Positions 62,186 to 64,000 of a DNA stretch of 64,000 nucleotides are shown here, one piece after another (positions within the stretch are counted from its first letter, which is position 1; each line of letters begins with the position of its first letter). Origin of the DNA: Planctomycetota bacterium (GTDB lineage Bacteria; Planctomycetota; UBA8742; UBA2392); assembly GCA_015075515.1 (NCBI GenBank), contig JABTUE010000003.1, positions 434,001-498,000 of the forward strand. Direction: 5' to 3'. Both the position numbers and the translations under genes were made by a program. The notes under the pieces were generated by a model that was given only the letters and a program-made list of their open reading frames with translations, did not search any database and was not told the origin of the DNA.

Positions 62186-63679
62186 ATGCACGCCGAGACG
62201 GCCTATCTGTTTCGCCACGTGCTGATGCGCGATGCCGCGTACCAGCTTCAGCCGCCGGCGGACCGCGCGGCCCTGCATAAACTGGCTCTGCAGTTGTTCG
62301 AAGAGATTCTCCCCGCGGCGGTACTGCGCGAACTGGCCGAGGAACTGGCCGACCACGCCCGCGAGGCCATGCCGGCCGCGGCCGATCACCGCGAGCGCAA
62401 AGAACTCGGGCAACGCGAAGTCAGCTATTTGACAGCCGCCGGAGAGCTGGCGGCGGGGCTGTACGCGGCCGACCGCGCCGTACAGTTGCTGTCTCGCGCG
62501 GCGGATCATCCGGCCTGCGACGCGGCCGCGCGATACCGGGCACTGGTCACGGCCGGCAACGCGCGGATCGTCGAGGGAATGTTTGAGGCGGCGCGTGGAT
62601 TGCTGCAACGGATTGACACGGCCGGCCTGACGCCCGCGCAGCATTGCGAGTGGCGACTGCGGCTGGCCGAAGTCGAACTTCGCACCGGCCAAAACGCGCG
62701 GGTTCTTGAACTTGCCTCTCAAACCGTCGAACTGGCCGAAAGTGCCAAACTGCCGCAGTTCGTGGCGCGGGCCTCGGCTCTGCGGGCTTCAGCCCTGATG
62801 CTGTGGGGCAAACTGGACGAAGCACTGGCCCAGTACGCTCATGCAACCGAAATCGCCCGGCAAACCGGCGACGAAATCGCGCTGATCCAGGCCGAAGTCA
62901 ACACCGCCAGTATTCTGCGCCGCCGCGGATGCTTTGCCGAAGCCGAACCCCTGCTTCGTCGCTGCATCGCCGCGCTGAGCCAGCCCGGCCGCGAGCGCAG
63001 CCTGGCCATCGCGCAGCAGAACCTGAGCAACCTGCTGCTGGAGCTGCGGCGCTACGACGAGGCCCGGCAGTGGCTGAGCGCCGCCGAACGCACTTACCGC
63101 CAGGTCGGAGACCGCAACGGCATGGCCAATGTCATCGGCGCCAGAGGCATCCAGTATCACTATGAGCGCCGGTTTGACCGCGCCGCCGAAGCATACCGCG
63201 AGGCCGCCGAGCGCTTTCATGAACTTGGCGCGCCGCGCGGTGAAATGCGCAACTGGGCCAATCTGGGAACCGCGCTTGCACAACTGGGCCGACACGACGA
63301 AGCGATGGACATGGCCCAGCGGGCCCTGGCCCTGGCACGGCGTCTGGGCGACCGCGAGAACGAAGGCGTATACCTGGGCCAGCGGGCCGTGGCGCACAAG
63401 CTGGCGGGCCGGTTGCAGGAAGCCCTGACCGACTTTCGGGCCTCGCTGGCCATCACGGACAACGAAACGGGATTGCGCAACAGCCAGGTGCTGGTCAATC
63501 ACTGCCACGCGTGTGAACTTCACGACCGTCTGGGCAATGTGGAAGAAGCACAGCGTGCCGCGGATCGGGCACGTGTCATCCGGGACCGCATGCCGCCGGA
63601 ACACTGGCAGCAGGACCCCGATACCGTTGCCGTGATGGGCATCCTGGACCGCTACCCGCCGCGTGCAAGAACCACGTGA
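62186..63679 (+). CDS. TPR-repeat protein resembling the C-terminal half of AAA/TPR regulators
   Basis: A 497-residue cytoplasmic repeat protein. It starts directly with AYLFRHVLMRDAAYQLQPPA, which in larger signalling ATPases or kinase-linked proteins marks the end of the NTPase part and the beginning of the TPR array. At least eight TPR-like units follow (for example GRHDEAMDMAQRALALARRL, RRFDRAAEAYREAAERF). No P-loop is present. It therefore looks like a detached or 5'-truncated module, although a start (AAGG-ATG) is present and it is coupled to the nuclease gene. Confidence 0.75.
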   Translation: MHAETAYLFRHVLMRDAAYQLQPPADRAALHKLALQLFEEILPAAVLRELAEELADHAREAMPAAADHRERKELGQREVSYLTAAGELAAGLYAADRAVQLLSRAADHPACDAAARYRALVTAGNARIVEGMFEAARGLLQRIDTAGLTPAQHCEWRLRLAEVELRTGQNARVLELASQTVELAESAKLPQFVARASALRASALMLWGKLDEALAQYAHATEIARQTGDEIALIQAEVNTASILRRRGCFAEAEPLLRRCIAALSQPGRERSLAIAQQNLSNLLLELRRYDEARQWLSAAERTYRQVGDRNGMANVIGARGIQYHYERRFDRAAEAYREAAERFHELGAPRGEMRNWANLGTALAQLGRHDEAMDMAQRALALARRLGDRENEGVYLGQRAVAHKLAGRLQEALTDFRASLAITDNETGLRNSQVLVNHCHACELHDRLGNVEEAQRAADRARVIRDRMPPEHWQQDPDTVAVMGILDRYPPRARTT

Positions 63680-63803
63680 ACACGGACCTGCAAGGCCGCC
63701 CCGCGTGTTCGCGGCCGGCATGCGGATTTTCCGCAAATTCGCGTGAATCCCTGGCCCGGCGCGCGTGAACAGCATGACCCCTGACCCTCCCCGGGCAGTG
63801 ACC

Positions 63804-64000
63804 ATGCGAAAACTCCCCGCCCTGTGCCTGGCCTTGAGCCTGACCTGCGCCCTGCTGGCTGTGGCCTGTGACGGCAGCAACTCTTCCTCGGGTGCCGGGC
63901 CCTCCATGCTGGTGCTTGCACCGGACACTCTGCCCGACGGTGAGGCCGGCACGCCCTACGCCCAAACACTGGTTGTCGCCGGCGGCAGCGGGTCGTTCGT
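63804..64000 (+). CDS. Lipoprotein with Ig-like domain start, 3'-truncated by the window edge
   Basis: The frame is open from ATG 63804 to the end of the window (65 codons). The signal sequence KLPALCLALSLTCALLAVAC ends in a lipobox-like LAVAC. A Ser/Gly linker precedes APDTLPDGEAGTPYAQTLVV, typical of the first strand of bacterial Ig-like (putative-Ig, cadherin-like) domains. An in-frame ATG at 63774 is a less likely start. The rest of the protein lies outside the window. Confidence 0.65.
   Translation, partial: MRKLPALCLALSLTCALLAVACDGSNSSSGAGPSMLVLAPDTLPDGEAGTPYAQTLVVAGGSGSF

Overview
The window is about 64 kb of GC-rich (roughly two-thirds G+C), densely packed bacterial chromosome. Roughly fifty protein genes and one tRNA-Ser lie on both strands, with short gaps and many 4-bp ATGA overlaps. 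I see no rRNA, CRISPR array, prophage or complete insertion sequence. The cell makes peptidoglycan (murD), exports lipoproteins and carries a WaaP/Kdo-type lipid-sugar kinase, so it has a Gram-negative style envelope. Large secreted proteins of unknown function, a secreted squalene-cyclase-fold protein, an ECF sigma factor paired with a FecR-like membrane protein and FGE-fold proteins together suggest Planctomycetota or a PVC relative. That placement is inference, because no ribosomal marker is present.

Layout. 0-14 kb: the 3' part of secA, a secreted toroid protein, a lysine/alanine-rich histone-like protein, GAPDH, a HEAT-like lipoprotein operon and two large coupled exported proteins. 14-26 kb: a B12/radical SAM enzyme (DUF4070 type), a mini-thioredoxin divergent from an HxlR regulator, tRNA-Ser(UGA), a secreted thioredoxin-like gene with an in-frame TGA that looks like a selenocysteine codon, a FecR-like anti-sigma protein with its ECF sigma factor, and a sugar-dehydrogenase/PKD/cytochrome fusion. 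26-32 kb: a PhnD-like binding protein, a receiver-hypothetical-groES-groEL operon, and a P-II/phosphatidyltransferase/E1-like operon. 31.8-32.6 kb: a DUF433/DUF5615 toxin-antitoxin pair between two exact 32-bp direct repeats, one of which is the 3' end of an ABC exporter gene.

34.5-40.7 kb is the standout region: seven co-oriented genes. Three encode small charged helical proteins that resemble ESCRT-III (Snf7/CHMP) subunits. One encodes a Vps4-like AAA ATPase with an MIT-like N-terminal domain and a Vps4-like C-terminal helix. The others are a WaaP-type kinase, a protein with a possible winged-helix end and an uncharacterised helical protein. I infer a bacterial ESCRT-III/Vps4-type membrane-remodelling system. 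PspA/Vipp1 are known bacterial ESCRT-III relatives, but a cluster with several CHMP-like subunits plus an MIT-AAA ATPase is unusual, and I know of no description of it.

40.9-64 kb is mostly housekeeping: PEGA lipoprotein-murD-SRPBCC, a tandem universal stress protein, a secreted thioredoxin, a carbamoyltransferase of the acetyl/succinyl-ornithine type, phosphomannomutase, an eRF1-like protein, lipA, a B12-binding subunit, SppA, a PTS IIA protein, PilC/GspF, an FGE-fold protein, RusA, valS, a glutaryl-CoA-dehydrogenase-type enzyme, an anchored nuclease, a TPR protein and the start of a lipoprotein. Upstream of many genes is a GCTATAnT-like -10 box. In at least five genes it sits 6-8 nt before the ATG with no Shine-Dalgarno site, which suggests leaderless transcripts.
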